The notes under the pieces are model-generated. The model worked only from the letters and a program-made list of their open reading frames with translations, had not been told where the DNA came from and ran no database searches. From Ileibacterium valens (lineage in GTDB: Bacteria; Bacillota_I; Bacilli_A; Erysipelotrichales; Erysipelotrichaceae), in assembly GCF_001945525.1 (NCBI RefSeq), contig NZ_MPJW01000061.1, forward strand, positions 1 to 33,266: DNA of 33,266 nucleotides, given 5' to 3'. This document shows, piece by piece, positions 1 to 10,200 of the stretch (its first letter is position 1; every line of letters begins with the position of its first letter). Made by a program: the position numbers and the translations under genes.

Positions 1-1
1 G

Positions 2-73
2 GGAAGAGAGAATGGAGCAGTGGCAAACGGCCCTGAATCGAGTTATAGTGTGTTTGGTAATTTTGTTTATTGA
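2..73 (+). CDS. C-terminal tail of an unidentified plus-strand gene (5' end outside window)
   Basis: Frame 2 is open from the window edge to a TGA at 71-73 and encodes 23 residues ending FGNFVY. A strong hairpin terminator starts about 25 bases downstream, which fits the end of a plus-strand gene. I do not recognise the family from so short a tail. Because an IS-end-like motif follows at 149-167, it could be the end of a transposase, but the residues do not show this. A longer ATG-started frame (12-224) runs straight through the terminator and is judged spurious. Confidence 0.25.
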   Translation, partial: GRENGAVANGPESSYSVFGNFVY

Positions 74-96
74 GCATGAACATATTTTACCAAAAA

Positions 97-138
97 AGGC
101 ACCTCATCCATTACGGATCAGGTGCCTCTTTTTATTTT
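97..138 (+). terminator. Rho-independent terminator
   Basis: AGGCACCT at 97-104 pairs perfectly with AGGTGCCT at 120-127. The inner ATCC/GGAT arms extend the stem past a C:C mismatch around the loop ATTAC. A T-rich tail (CTTTTTATTTTT) follows on the plus strand, and a run of A precedes the stem, so it may also act weakly on the minus strand. Confidence 0.75.
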
Positions 139-148
139 TGGACTGTCA

Positions 149-167
149 GAAATTTAACAGCCCCTTT
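149..167. repeat. IS-end-like 19-bp motif, inverted copy of the right-edge IS end
   Basis: GAAATTTAACAGCCCCTTT here is the exact reverse complement of 32844-32862, which lies beside an IS1182-type transposase. The orientation is that of an element ending here and extending leftwards out of the window. It could be an IS terminal repeat or a solo remnant. The sequence just inside it differs from the right-hand copy, so the two elements need not be identical. Confidence 0.4.
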
Positions 168-226
168 GTCGTTCATGTCTTGCAACTTATATTTTGTCCG
201 TTAATCAAAGTGTTTTACTTCTGATT

Positions 227-1999
227 TTACGGATTTAGCGGTCTCGTACTTTTAAGTTTCTTAAAAAATTCAAAAACAAGCAGCACTGAAAAGACTTCTG
301 TGAGATATTGAAGAGTAATCCCCCCAGCTGTATAAAAAGTCAGAATGCTTCTTGCCCAGTCGTCCAAACCGTCTTCTATAAAAATGAATTCTGAAAACCA
401 GCTTACGACAAATACATATGCAATCCATATTCCTATCATGCAAAAGACGGAAGACAACAGATAGATTATCTTAGGTTCTCCTGATATCTGCCTAAATTGA
501 TTCAACAACAGATAAACCCAGCTGATAAAACCAGTCAATAACAAAAGTGGATTCATGATTCTATAAATCCAGAAAATGAGTTCTGCGATTCCGTTGGCAA
601 TTTTTCGATTATTCCAGAGTTGTTCCTGATTAGCCTGATTAGCAGGAGCAAAAAGATCTTCATGCGCAGTATTCTGTGCTTTTTTAAAAGTTCCTGAATT
701 GCTGTCTATGGATGGTTTCATTGTGACTTTATAGCTGTCTAACAATATACTTCCTCTTAATGTATTGACCATATAAGGCCATAAATTAAAAATTTCCTCC
801 ACACTCCTGCTGCCTGCCTGTTTTGTCAGGAAAAACCTTCCCTCCTGCTTTTTTAGTTTTCCCTGCCTGAAAGCCTCTTCGATTTCATCATTCACCTGAC
901 CAAAAAAGGCCTGAGTTTTTTCTCCTGATTCCCAGGTTTTGCTGTCTGCAAGAGCAGATAATATGACCCACGGTATAAAGTCTCCATGAATCTGCTCTTT
1001 ACTCAGATCGAAGAAGGAGCCTTTATAGATCCTTTTAAGTAATTCAGGTTCATTTTTCAGTGTCGGTGATGCTTCAATCGCTGAAAACAAAGCATCGTTT
1101 GGTGCCCAATAAATCGAGTCTCGTTTTGATGAATCAATCTCATAAACCAGAGAAGCAAAATGGGCTAATTCTCCTTCTGTTCTTGAATTGATCAAACGCA
1201 CTCCGAATGCTTTTTCATTAATGCAGCGAACTGTCTCATTCGCTGCAAACGAAACACAAAAAGGTAGAGCTAATAATAAAATCAATACCCCATTTCTCTT
1301 CAGTAAACTTGAAAAACCATCATTAAGTATTCTGTTGTTTCTGAGATACTCTGCAATTTCAACCCCTATTCGGATTAAACAGGCTGAAACTGTAAATATC
1401 AGTACCGCAAGCAGCCAGAGTCCGTCTTCCTTTGAAAGATAAGCAATCGGATAAGTTACAGAGACAAGTCCAATATCCCAGAATACAGACTTAAGAGGCA
1501 CTTTCTTTTTTAACCAGAAATCCATTGTCAGCAAAAGGTAGGACTCAAAAAACAGTCCCAGCCAGGGTGCCATAAACATTGATCGGTAAATTTTAAGTCC
1601 CGAACGATAATCAAAAGCAATTGGACAAAAAAGTATAAATATGAATCCAAAAAACAAAATTTTCCTATTTTTTGTCAACCTGGACATAATGAACCAGCAC
1701 AATCCCGAAACAGCCAGCCATAAAAGACTTGACCAGAACCATAGAGGAATATGAGATTTTCTGACAAACCATAGAAACACGAAATATACTGGACTTTTTA
1801 TCATTGACCATGCGCTGTTTGCCGTAACGTATGAATGCAGATAGCTGGAATTGACAAACCAGCCATCATCATAACCTGCTTCTGAGTTAATCGTATTTCC
1901 TAAACCTGCAGCCAGTAAAAAACGAAATAGAATCAACAGGCCAATCAATGCAAATAATATCCATGGTTTAGCAACATCTTTCTTTTTTTCAGACACCAT
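227..1999 (-). CDS. Large polytopic membrane protein, GT-C-like, function unknown
   Basis: Encodes about 590 residues. I start it at the ATG at 1999 because GGGAG sits 5 bases upstream; the ATG 24 bases earlier has no ribosome binding site. One hydrophobic segment lies near the N-terminus (residues 12-32), several more follow up to about 255, then a hydrophilic domain of roughly 180 residues that is probably extracytoplasmic, then four or so membrane segments at the C-terminus. An acidic YDDGWF motif follows the first membrane segment, and a KEDG lies further on. Acidic residues in the first outer loop are typical of GT-C glycosyltransferases that use lipid-phosphate sugars, but I cannot assign a family. 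A role in envelope glycan assembly is inference only. Confidence 0.75.
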   Translation of the reverse strand: MVSEKKKDVAKPWILFALIGLLILFRFLLAAGLGNTINSEAGYDDGWFVNSSYLHSYVTANSAWSMIKSPVYFVFLWFVRKSHIPLWFWSSLLWLAVSGLCWFIMSRLTKNRKILFFGFIFILFCPIAFDYRSGLKIYRSMFMAPWLGLFFESYLLLTMDFWLKKKVPLKSVFWDIGLVSVTYPIAYLSKEDGLWLLAVLIFTVSACLIRIGVEIAEYLRNNRILNDGFSSLLKRNGVLILLLALPFCVSFAANETVRCINEKAFGVRLINSRTEGELAHFASLVYEIDSSKRDSIYWAPNDALFSAIEASPTLKNEPELLKRIYKGSFFDLSKEQIHGDFIPWVILSALADSKTWESGEKTQAFFGQVNDEIEEAFRQGKLKKQEGRFFLTKQAGSRSVEEIFNLWPYMVNTLRGSILLDSYKVTMKPSIDSNSGTFKKAQNTAHEDLFAPANQANQEQLWNNRKIANGIAELIFWIYRIMNPLLLLTGFISWVYLLLNQFRQISGEPKIIYLLSSVFCMIGIWIAYVFVVSWFSEFIFIEDGLDDWARSILTFYTAGGITLQYLTEVFSVLLVFEFFKKLKSTRPLNP

Positions 2000-2095
2000 T
2001 CTTTCTCCCACTGTTCCAAACATAAAACCAGTAAATTTTTATCCGATTTTATCTGTTCACAGGCAAATCAAGCCACCTTAAGAACATACTTATCA

Positions 2096-2124
2096 ATTAT
2101 CTCAGAATACTCTAAATCATTCAA
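2096..2124 (-). promoter_or_regulatory. Candidate sigma-A promoter for the membrane protein gene
   Basis: On the minus strand TTGAAT (2119-2124) and GATAAT (2096-2101) are separated by 17 bases. It lies between the upstream gene's terminator and the start at 1999, giving a leader of roughly 90 bases. Confidence 0.45.
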
Positions 2125-2148
2125 AATCTGATTGTTTTTGGCGCAAGC

Positions 2149-2179
2149 AAAAAAAGACAGCACTAGTTGGCTGTCTTTT
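2149..2179 (-). terminator. Rho-independent terminator of the 3D-like gene
   Basis: AAAAGACAGC and GCTGTCTTTT form a perfect stem around an 8-base loop, and the minus-strand transcript ends in a run of seven or so U. It lies about 50 bases after the stop codon at 2230. Confidence 0.8.
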
Positions 2180-2229
2180 CGAACGGGATAATCATCTACA
2201 TTTATCAATTTTTAGTTTTAAAATTAACT

Positions 2230-2991
2230 CTACCAGGCAGTAGCAATATCGATCTGAGTTGGATTTCCACTTGCAAATCCGCCGGTATCACAAACAATAC
2301 CCATGCCCAGAGATGTAGGAACCAAAGATCCTCTTGGGAGAATCCCCAGATGGGCCGCTATCATGACATAATTGCCAAGCATCTTTACTCCATCGTCGCG
2401 AACCCAGTACGGTTCGTTATTTCCGATACCCCTCATAATGCTAACAACTCCATCCATCGGTAGATTGTAATAAGTTTCCTTTCCTGATGGTCCATAGTTT
2501 ACGCCAGCTGAAGCACTCAGCACAGAACCATTCCAATTGGAGCTGGATTTTGTTTCAGCTTTCTTTGCAGCTTCCTTTTCTTCTTTTTCTTTCGCTGCTT
2601 TCTTTCTGGCTTCTTCTTTCGCCTTTTCTTCAGCCGCTTTTTTCTGCTTCTTCAGGGCTGTGATTTCTGACTGATCATACGTAAATGATGCAGGTGAAAC
2701 ATAGTAAACTTCACCTTTCACCTTAACCTCTGCTAATCCAGTATGAGAACCTGAAATCATGGTTCCTTCTGTATATTTTTTGATTTTCTGATCCAGAGTA
2801 CTGTGAAGCTGATCATCTCTTTTTGCAAGAGTATCTTCTTTAAACATCACGGGAATATCGACATTTGAATGAATATCTACAGCTTTTAAGTTTAGATTAT
2901 CAGAAGCTGCTTCAACTTCATGAATTCTAGAAGCAAATGGAGTGACCATTGCAGCGCAAAGCAAACCGGTAAATAATGCTTTTTTCATCAT
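2230..2991 (-). CDS. Secreted protein with C-terminal 3D-like (double-psi barrel) domain
   Basis: Encodes 253 residues. The start is the ATG at 2991, preceded by AGGAGGT at a spacing of about 6. An upstream in-frame ATG at 3012 has no such site. A signal peptide (MMKKALFTG...) with probable cleavage near VEA-A is followed by a region of about 90 residues, a Lys/Glu/Ala-rich helical stretch (about 115-148), and a C-terminal domain ending in VCDTGGF and a final Asp (QIDIATAW). The order of PRGS, a Gly-rich strand, DTGG and a later Asp recalls the 3D domain of Gram-positive lytic transglycosylase-like proteins such as YocH. The match is by eye and the N-terminal part is unfamiliar. Likely role: cell-wall remodelling outside the membrane. 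Confidence 0.7.
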   Translation of the reverse strand: MMKKALFTGLLCAAMVTPFASRIHEVEAASDNLNLKAVDIHSNVDIPVMFKEDTLAKRDDQLHSTLDQKIKKYTEGTMISGSHTGLAEVKVKGEVYYVSPASFTYDQSEITALKKQKKAAEEKAKEEARKKAAKEKEEKEAAKKAETKSSSNWNGSVLSASAGVNYGPSGKETYYNLPMDGVVSIMRGIGNNEPYWVRDDGVKMLGNYVMIAAHLGILPRGSLVPTSLGMGIVCDTGGFASGNPTQIDIATAW

Positions 2992-3054
2992 ACTGTGACC
3001 TCCTGTATTCATCTATTTCGTTTTCAAGTTATAATTTGGAACAAATTCACTAAT

Positions 3055-3098
3055 TAAAAAGGGAGACTTCTTCCGCATAATGCTTCGAGTCCCCCTTT
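3055..3098 (-). promoter_or_regulatory. Hairpin with U-run in the leader of the 3D-like gene (possible attenuator)
   Basis: On the minus strand an AAAGGGGGACT arm pairs with AGTCTCCCTTT with one mismatch, over a loop of about 19 bases, and is followed by five T. It lies only a few bases after the predicted transcription start and about 65 bases before the gene start. Termination there would stop the gene's own transcript rather than an upstream one, since enolase already has a terminator at 3219-3246. Confidence 0.5.
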
Positions 3099-3107
3099 GA
3101 CCAGGAA

Positions 3108-3136
3108 ATCTTAACAATTTATAAAGTTTCTCTCAA
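3108..3136 (-). promoter_or_regulatory. Candidate promoter of the 3D-like gene
   Basis: TTGAGA (3131-3136) and TAAGAT (3108-3113) on the minus strand have the ideal 17-base spacing. The -35 matches 5 of 6 and the -10 matches 4 of 6 consensus bases. Confidence 0.45.
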
Positions 3137-3218
3137 TAGAATTTAAAGACCACGCCCAATGAAAGCTTTACCAGTTCATTTTTTCTGATATTTTTCCAAA
3201 GATGTAAACGGATTCTAT

Positions 3219-3246
3219 AAAAAAAGACTCCCGAAGGAGTCTTTCA
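3219..3246 (-). terminator. Rho-independent terminator of enolase
   Basis: AAAGACTCC and GGAGTCTTT form a 9-bp stem closed by a stable four-base loop. A run of T follows on the minus strand. It starts about 25 bases after the eno stop codon. Confidence 0.85.
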
Positions 3247-3270
3247 TTTTTGATTCAAATTAGTTTTTGA

Positions 3271-4620
<1,350 letters not shown>

Positions 4621-4652
4621 TTAATTTCCTCCTTCGCCTTCAATTCACCTTC

Positions 4653-4661
4653 AGTATATCA
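4653..4661 (-). promoter_or_regulatory. Extended -10 promoter of eno
   Basis: TGATATACT on the minus strand is an extended -10 element (TG-N-TATACT) about 35 bases before the eno start. No good -35 hexamer lies 16-18 bases upstream. Confidence 0.5.
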
Positions 4662-4755
4662 TTTCTGAATCCTCAATGTTACTTGTTTTCAACGAAATGA
4701 AAAGAGCTGTCATTCTCATTTTTTATGGCATGTAAATGGAGCGCATTCATCTATT

Positions 4756-6966
4756 TTAAACTTCAAAATGCTTTGAAAATCGCTCCAGAACTTGCCTGGT
4801 CTGATTTTTATCTTCATCACTCATTGACAGCAAAAATGAATCGATTCCCTGCTCCTTGAAACTTTGAATCTCATCAATATGGTCCACTTTATCTTCATCA
4901 AAAACCTGCATTCTGCATTTTGGATCTCCATAAAGCCAGGCCCGTTTTCCATCTTTACCTTCCAGACGATAATCTGCTTTTCTGCATTCAGCACATTCTT
5001 TTCTTGTTCCATCTTTTAAAGCAGTATTAATTGGGCAATGATTCATTAACATCATCTGGTTTGCTCCATAAACCGGAAGAATGACAGGTGCTTTCTGATG
5101 ATATCTGCTTTCAAAGGATTCAATCATTTCTTTTCGGCCTTCATCGGATAATTCCGGTGAGAGAATTGCTCCTTCATAACCCATTTCAAGCAGCGCAGCC
5201 AACGCGTATGAATTGGTTATGTTCATGCCTGAAACAATAGGTGCTTCACCGAGGTGAACACCGACAAGCCCCTGCTGATCACTTAATGAAGCTTCCCTAT
5301 GTGTATTTTGTATTGGAAACTGACTGATGATCGTCCACTTACTATTCTGGTTGTCATCATCATTCAATTCGGTTGAATTTATTACCTGTTGTGGCTTTTG
5401 AATTTCGAGAAGGTTAGGCATCTGTCTGACTTGATTGATCTGGAAATCATAATCTTTTCTGTCAATTTCTTTTGGTTTTAATATCTGTTTGGCCAGAAGG
5501 TCAAGAACATCATCACGTAATCGATTCAACTCTTTTAGAGGAACAAAAACCGGTTCAAGAATAGTCACATCGATATGCTTTGTTTTGGCAAAAGAATTGC
5601 CAGTCTTCGAGAGCTGTTTAATGAAATCATCTTCGGCGGTGGGGCGTTTAACGGGATTTTGAGCAATCATTCTTTCAATTTGGGCTTCATAAGGACCGCA
5701 CAGAACCCGGAGCAATACCGGTTTATCCGCTCCATCTGCAATCAGTTCAAAATGAACTGACCGTTGCCTTTTAGTCTGCTGTACTTCTCTTTTCACTTCT
5801 TTTTCAAGCAGAGAATCTACAGTTTTAAGAACTCGTGCTCCATTAAAGACACCTTTAACAAATGGAATCTGAACAGTTTCAGCTTTTTTGGCTGATGATT
5901 TTAATCGACCATCTTTGCCATAAAGAAAATTGACACGGCAGCCTGTTGAAGATCGTTCACTGTCAAATCGAATACCATCATCCTGATGAAGATCATCAGA
6001 CAGTTCGACCTGGATTCGATCTTTACTGATTCGAACCACCTTTCCAATTTCAATCCCCTGATGCGAACCGGAATGACTGTTCATCAGATCGTTGCCGCGC
6101 TTATTAAATGTATGACCTCTGGTAAATCCTCTGCTGTACGCTAAACTCAACTCTCGAATATCCTGATCAGAAAGATGAATTCCTTTCTGCGCTTTTCTTG
6201 CTTTCAAAACGGATTCATAGACATAGACCGGTGATTTCATACGGCCTTCTATTTTCAAAGAATCCACTCCTGCTTTCTGCAGGGCTGGAATATCCTGCAA
6301 AATTGAAAGATCTTTAGGAGACAGAAGATAAGTACCTGAGGCATGAACAGGCTTTCCATTTTTTAGCAAAGTATATTCCATACGACAGGGCTGCGCACAA
6401 GAACCTTTATTCCCTGATCGACCATACCGGATCCGTGAAAACTGGCATTGCCCAGAATAAGAAATACATAGAGCCCCATGGACGAAAACTTCCAACTCCA
6501 AACCAGCCTTTTTACAGGCTTTAATTTCTTCAAGTGTGGCTTCTCTGGCAAGTACAACTCGAGTGACACCCAATTGTTTCAGCTTTTCAATTTGTTCTGG
6601 CCGATTAACAGATACCTGAGTTGATGCGTGAAGTTCTATTTCCGGTAAGGTATGGTGTAAATAGTGAATCAATCCTAAATCCTGAATAATCAATGCATCT
6701 GCACCTGCACGAGAGACTTCTTCAGCCAGGGCAGCAGCTTCCAGAATTTCAGATTCTTCAAGAATCGTATTCATAGTGATATAGATTTTCATACCTGCCA
6801 GATGGGCTTTATGAATAACTTCTTTCATTTCACTCATACCAAAGTTTGCTGCATAAGCACGAGCCCCAAATTTAGGAAGCCCCATATATACAGCATCTGC
6901 ACCAGCCGCAAAGGCCGCTTCAAAAGCTTCTCTGTTTCCCGCTGGCGCCAAGATTTCAGCTCTCAT
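4756..6966 (-). CDS. U32 peptidase-family protein, RlhA-like (probable rRNA C5-hydroxylation factor)
   Basis: Encodes 736 residues. The ATG at 6966 is 7 bases after GGAGG; an adjacent ATG at 6969 is the alternative, and the longer upstream frame lacks support. The N-terminus (MRAEILAPAGNREAF) and the signature HGALCISYSGQC with a later SCAQPC are the U32 hallmarks; Cys167, Cys174, Cys190 and Cys194 would be the iron-sulfur ligands proposed for this family. A long collagenase-associated (DUF3656-like) region follows. In E. coli the long U32 member RlhA hydroxylates a 23S rRNA cytidine and the short ones (TrhP) act on tRNA. The length here fits the RlhA type. A third Cys cluster near the C-terminus (CPINTA...CAECRKADY...C) is visible. 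No prephenate/chorismate or other partner gene is adjacent. Confidence 0.9.
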   Translation of the reverse strand: MRAEILAPAGNREAFEAAFAAGADAVYMGLPKFGARAYAANFGMSEMKEVIHKAHLAGMKIYITMNTILEESEILEAAALAEEVSRAGADALIIQDLGLIHYLHHTLPEIELHASTQVSVNRPEQIEKLKQLGVTRVVLAREATLEEIKACKKAGLELEVFVHGALCISYSGQCQFSRIRYGRSGNKGSCAQPCRMEYTLLKNGKPVHASGTYLLSPKDLSILQDIPALQKAGVDSLKIEGRMKSPVYVYESVLKARKAQKGIHLSDQDIRELSLAYSRGFTRGHTFNKRGNDLMNSHSGSHQGIEIGKVVRISKDRIQVELSDDLHQDDGIRFDSERSSTGCRVNFLYGKDGRLKSSAKKAETVQIPFVKGVFNGARVLKTVDSLLEKEVKREVQQTKRQRSVHFELIADGADKPVLLRVLCGPYEAQIERMIAQNPVKRPTAEDDFIKQLSKTGNSFAKTKHIDVTILEPVFVPLKELNRLRDDVLDLLAKQILKPKEIDRKDYDFQINQVRQMPNLLEIQKPQQVINSTELNDDDNQNSKWTIISQFPIQNTHREASLSDQQGLVGVHLGEAPIVSGMNITNSYALAALLEMGYEGAILSPELSDEGRKEMIESFESRYHQKAPVILPVYGANQMMLMNHCPINTALKDGTRKECAECRKADYRLEGKDGKRAWLYGDPKCRMQVFDEDKVDHIDEIQSFKEQGIDSFLLSMSDEDKNQTRQVLERFSKHFEV

Positions 6967-7117
6967 CATCAATCCTCCATCTGCCAGTAAAATATTAATC
7001 ATTTTCCGGCTACTCCTATTGTAATCAGTCTTCCTACGGATTGCTGAATTATACAAAGCATGATCAGCTGAGTCCAAAGTATTCGCATTAGATTATTGAA
7101 AACTTATTCATGCATCG

Positions 7118-7158
7118 AAATTTAATTAACTTATGGCAAATTTAATTAACCTATGACA
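7118..7158. repeat. Two tandem copies of a 20-bp AT-rich unit
   Basis: The unit AAATTTAATTAACYTATGRC occurs at 7118 and again at 7138, differing at two positions. It lies between the terminator of the NlpC/P60 gene and the start of the U32 gene, about 150 bases upstream of the latter. It could be a paired regulator site or chance AT-rich sequence. Confidence 0.5.
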
Positions 7159-7159
7159 T

Positions 7160-7197
7160 AAAAAAGCTGTATCCGTGTTATAACGGAACAGCTTTTT
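7160..7197 (-). terminator. Rho-independent terminator of the NlpC/P60 gene
   Basis: AAAAAGCTGT and ACAGCTTTTT form the outer stem, with CCG/CGG inside. The minus-strand transcript ends in six T. The A/T symmetry would let it work in both directions. Confidence 0.8.
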
Positions 7198-7223
7198 GGA
7201 ATATCACTATTATTTTCGTAACA

Positions 7224-10200
7224 TTAAACCGGAAGGCGCATTGGATACCTTGGTGCTGGGCCTCCATAATGATAGGCAATGTCATACATTGAACCAATCT
7301 GACATCCACCTTGGGCCATGTACATAATCATTCCATTACCTACATAAATTGATGAATGAGTAAAACGTGTTGTCACTGGAGTCCAAGTTCCACAATACAC
7401 TACGAGATCTCCAGGCACCAGGGAACTAACACTTGGCAGCATATAAGCATATCCTTTTTGTGTAACAAATTCATGAACATTTGCTGCATTCATATGCAGA
7501 TCAAATGCCTTATTGAAAGTTCTCATAACAAAACCAATGCAATCAAGATATTTATCATTGTCACGGCCACCGGAAGAAAATTGTGCACCCCAATGTTCGG
7601 AAGCAGAAAGCAAAAGCTTACCCAACTTTGTATTAGCACCCGCGTATAGCGTAGGATAACCAGGGGGATCGAAGATAACCTGACCATTGACTATCTTGCA
7701 CCAACTTGGGCGAGTTGAAATTTGTTTTGCCTTACCCGTTGCTGGATCAATTTTGAACTTACTTCCGTTAATCTCGTATTCTGCTTGATAAACCAGATTT
7801 CCATTTTTATCAAAAACATAGTTCTGATCTTCATTATGAATACTGTTATAGGCTTTTTTTATATTTACAAATTCGTTAACAGCCATTGCTCCTGAGCCAG
7901 GATGGAAATATTTCCAATTATTATCAATTTTGCGAGTGCCATACACCATTTTTCCATCAGATCCATAGTAAACTGTCTTTTCACCCTGAGGTTCAAGGTC
8001 CTTCGTCAGTTTTACCAGTTTGTTTTTGGCAACCTGTCCATTCCGATCCATGAAATACCAGCCGCCCTGATATTCAAACTGTGTATTAACCGCCCGATCT
8101 CCATTCTGGTTGTAGACAGCAAAACCATCTTTTTCCACTCTGGCATATTTGTTTTTCAGTTTTCCACTTCCAGGAGCTGCATAGAAGACTTTAGAGTCCC
8201 GTTCAATTTCTCCATACAGCATTTTACCTAGTCCGGATCCAGGTTTACCTGTTGTTTCATAGTAAACCCACTTTGGATCGTTTGGCTGATAATTCTTATC
8301 TAGATAGAATTTTCCTGTAATCATTCTTCCGGATCCGCGTTCAAAGCAATACCAGTCATTTCCAATCTGGCGCTGTCCATATACCATGATTCCTGTTTTG
8401 GTGTCGTAATAGACCGTCTTATCCCGGTCAGTTTTGTCCGCGGTCTTCTTCAGGTCATGGAATCCTGTTTTCATCAATCCGGTATTGTAATCAAAGAATC
8501 TCCACTGGTTGGGGCCTGTCTCTTTTTCTCCAGTCACCATTACTCCATTGCCATCCAGATAGATTTTTCCGCCAGTAACATCTACCAGTTTATTGACAGC
8601 TTTCGTTCCAGATCCTGGCATCAGATAGTATTTTTTTCCATTGATTTCCTGCAGACCATAGAGCATGGCTCCTCTGTTTTCCTGTTTAGGACTGTAGTAA
8701 ACCAGTTTGGGATCATCCGGCTGATAGTTCTTATCTAGATAGAAAAATCCAGTAATCATTCTTCCAGATCCGCGTTCAAAGCAATACCAGTCATTGCCAA
8801 TCTGGCGCTGTCCATATGCCATGATTCCTGTTTTGGTGTCGTAATAGACCGTCTTATCCCGGTCAGTTTTGTCCGCGGTCTTCTTCAGGTCATGGAATCC
8901 TGTTTTCATCAATCCGGTATTGTAATCAAAGAATCTCCACTGGTTGGGGCCTGTCTCTTTTTCTCCAGTCACCATTACTCCATTGCCATCCAGATAGATT
9001 TTTCCGCCAGTAACATCTACCAGTTTATTGACAGCTTTCGTTCCAGATCCTGGCATCAGATAGTATTTTTTTCCATTGATTTCCTGCAGACCATAGAGCA
9101 TGGCTCCTCTGTTTTCCTGTTTAGGACTGTAGTAAACCAGTTTGGGATCATCCGGCTGATAGTTCTTATCCAGATAGAAAAATCCAGTAATCATTTTTCC
9201 AGATCCGCGTTCAAAGCAATACCAGTCATTTCCAATCTGGCGCTGGCCATAAGCCATGATTCCTGTTTTGGTGTCGTAATAGACCGTCTTATTCTGATCT
9301 GTTTTATCTTTGATTTTATCCAGATCTTTGAATCCGGCAACCATCAGATGAGTGGTCTTGTCAAAGTATCTCCACTGATTTGGTCCGGTCTCTTTTTCTC
9401 CGGTAATGGCCTTACCATCACTGCCTAGATAGATTTTTCCTTTAGTTCCGTCAACTGTGACCTCTGCAATACCATTCGTCAGCATCTTTCCGGAACCATC
9501 TTTGAAATAATAAAGGTCCTTACCCACATTAGCCATTCCATATACCATGGCTCCATAAGGGGTCTTTCCACTTTTGCTTGTGTTGTAATAAACCACTTTT
9601 GGATCGTCCGGCTGATAACTCTTATCCAGATTCACAATTCCTGTCTTCATCACTCCGGTCTGGTTATCAAAGCAATACCAGTCATTATTAACCTGATGCT
9701 GACCATATTGCATCGTTCCGTCTTTTCCATAGTAATAGGACTTATCGTCGGTAACCGCCACAATTTTGTTGACGGCCATAGCTCCTGTTTTCTGATCAAA
9801 GAAATAGTTCTTATTATCTAAAGTCAGCTGGCCAAAATGCATGTAACCGTTCTTATCATAGTAAACGGTTTTTTCACCTTGAGGATTGTATTCTTTTTTC
9901 AGATGAGTCAGCCCGGTAAACAGAACACCAGTCTGCTTGTCCGCACAGACCCATAATTCCCTGCCGGCTTCTTCTCCGACTTTATTCTGACCATAAATGA
10001 TTTTTCCATCTAAACCAAAGTTATAAAGCTTTCCATCGACTGTTTTAACACCAATCAGCGCCTGTCCGTTTTCAAAGTAGCTGAGCTTATCGCTGCTCCA
10101 GCCATTCAATTGAACTTTCGGAGTTTCAGTGACCACCAGTTCTGTAATGATAGAGGTCTTATCGTCCAGGTTAGATTCTTCGTTTTTCAGAAGAACATTT

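Noticed and set aside
12-224. 70-codon plus-strand ORF
   Set aside because: It runs through a strong terminator hairpin and the IS-end-like motif and has no ribosome binding site.
7118-7158. CRISPR-like array
   Set aside because: Only two directly adjoining units without spacers; no arrays or cas genes are seen anywhere in the window.
8892-9428. 178-codon plus-strand frame inside the NlpC/P60 gene
   Set aside because: It is a shadow of the repeats: the same translation appears at 8457-8738 because the underlying 435-bp unit is duplicated.
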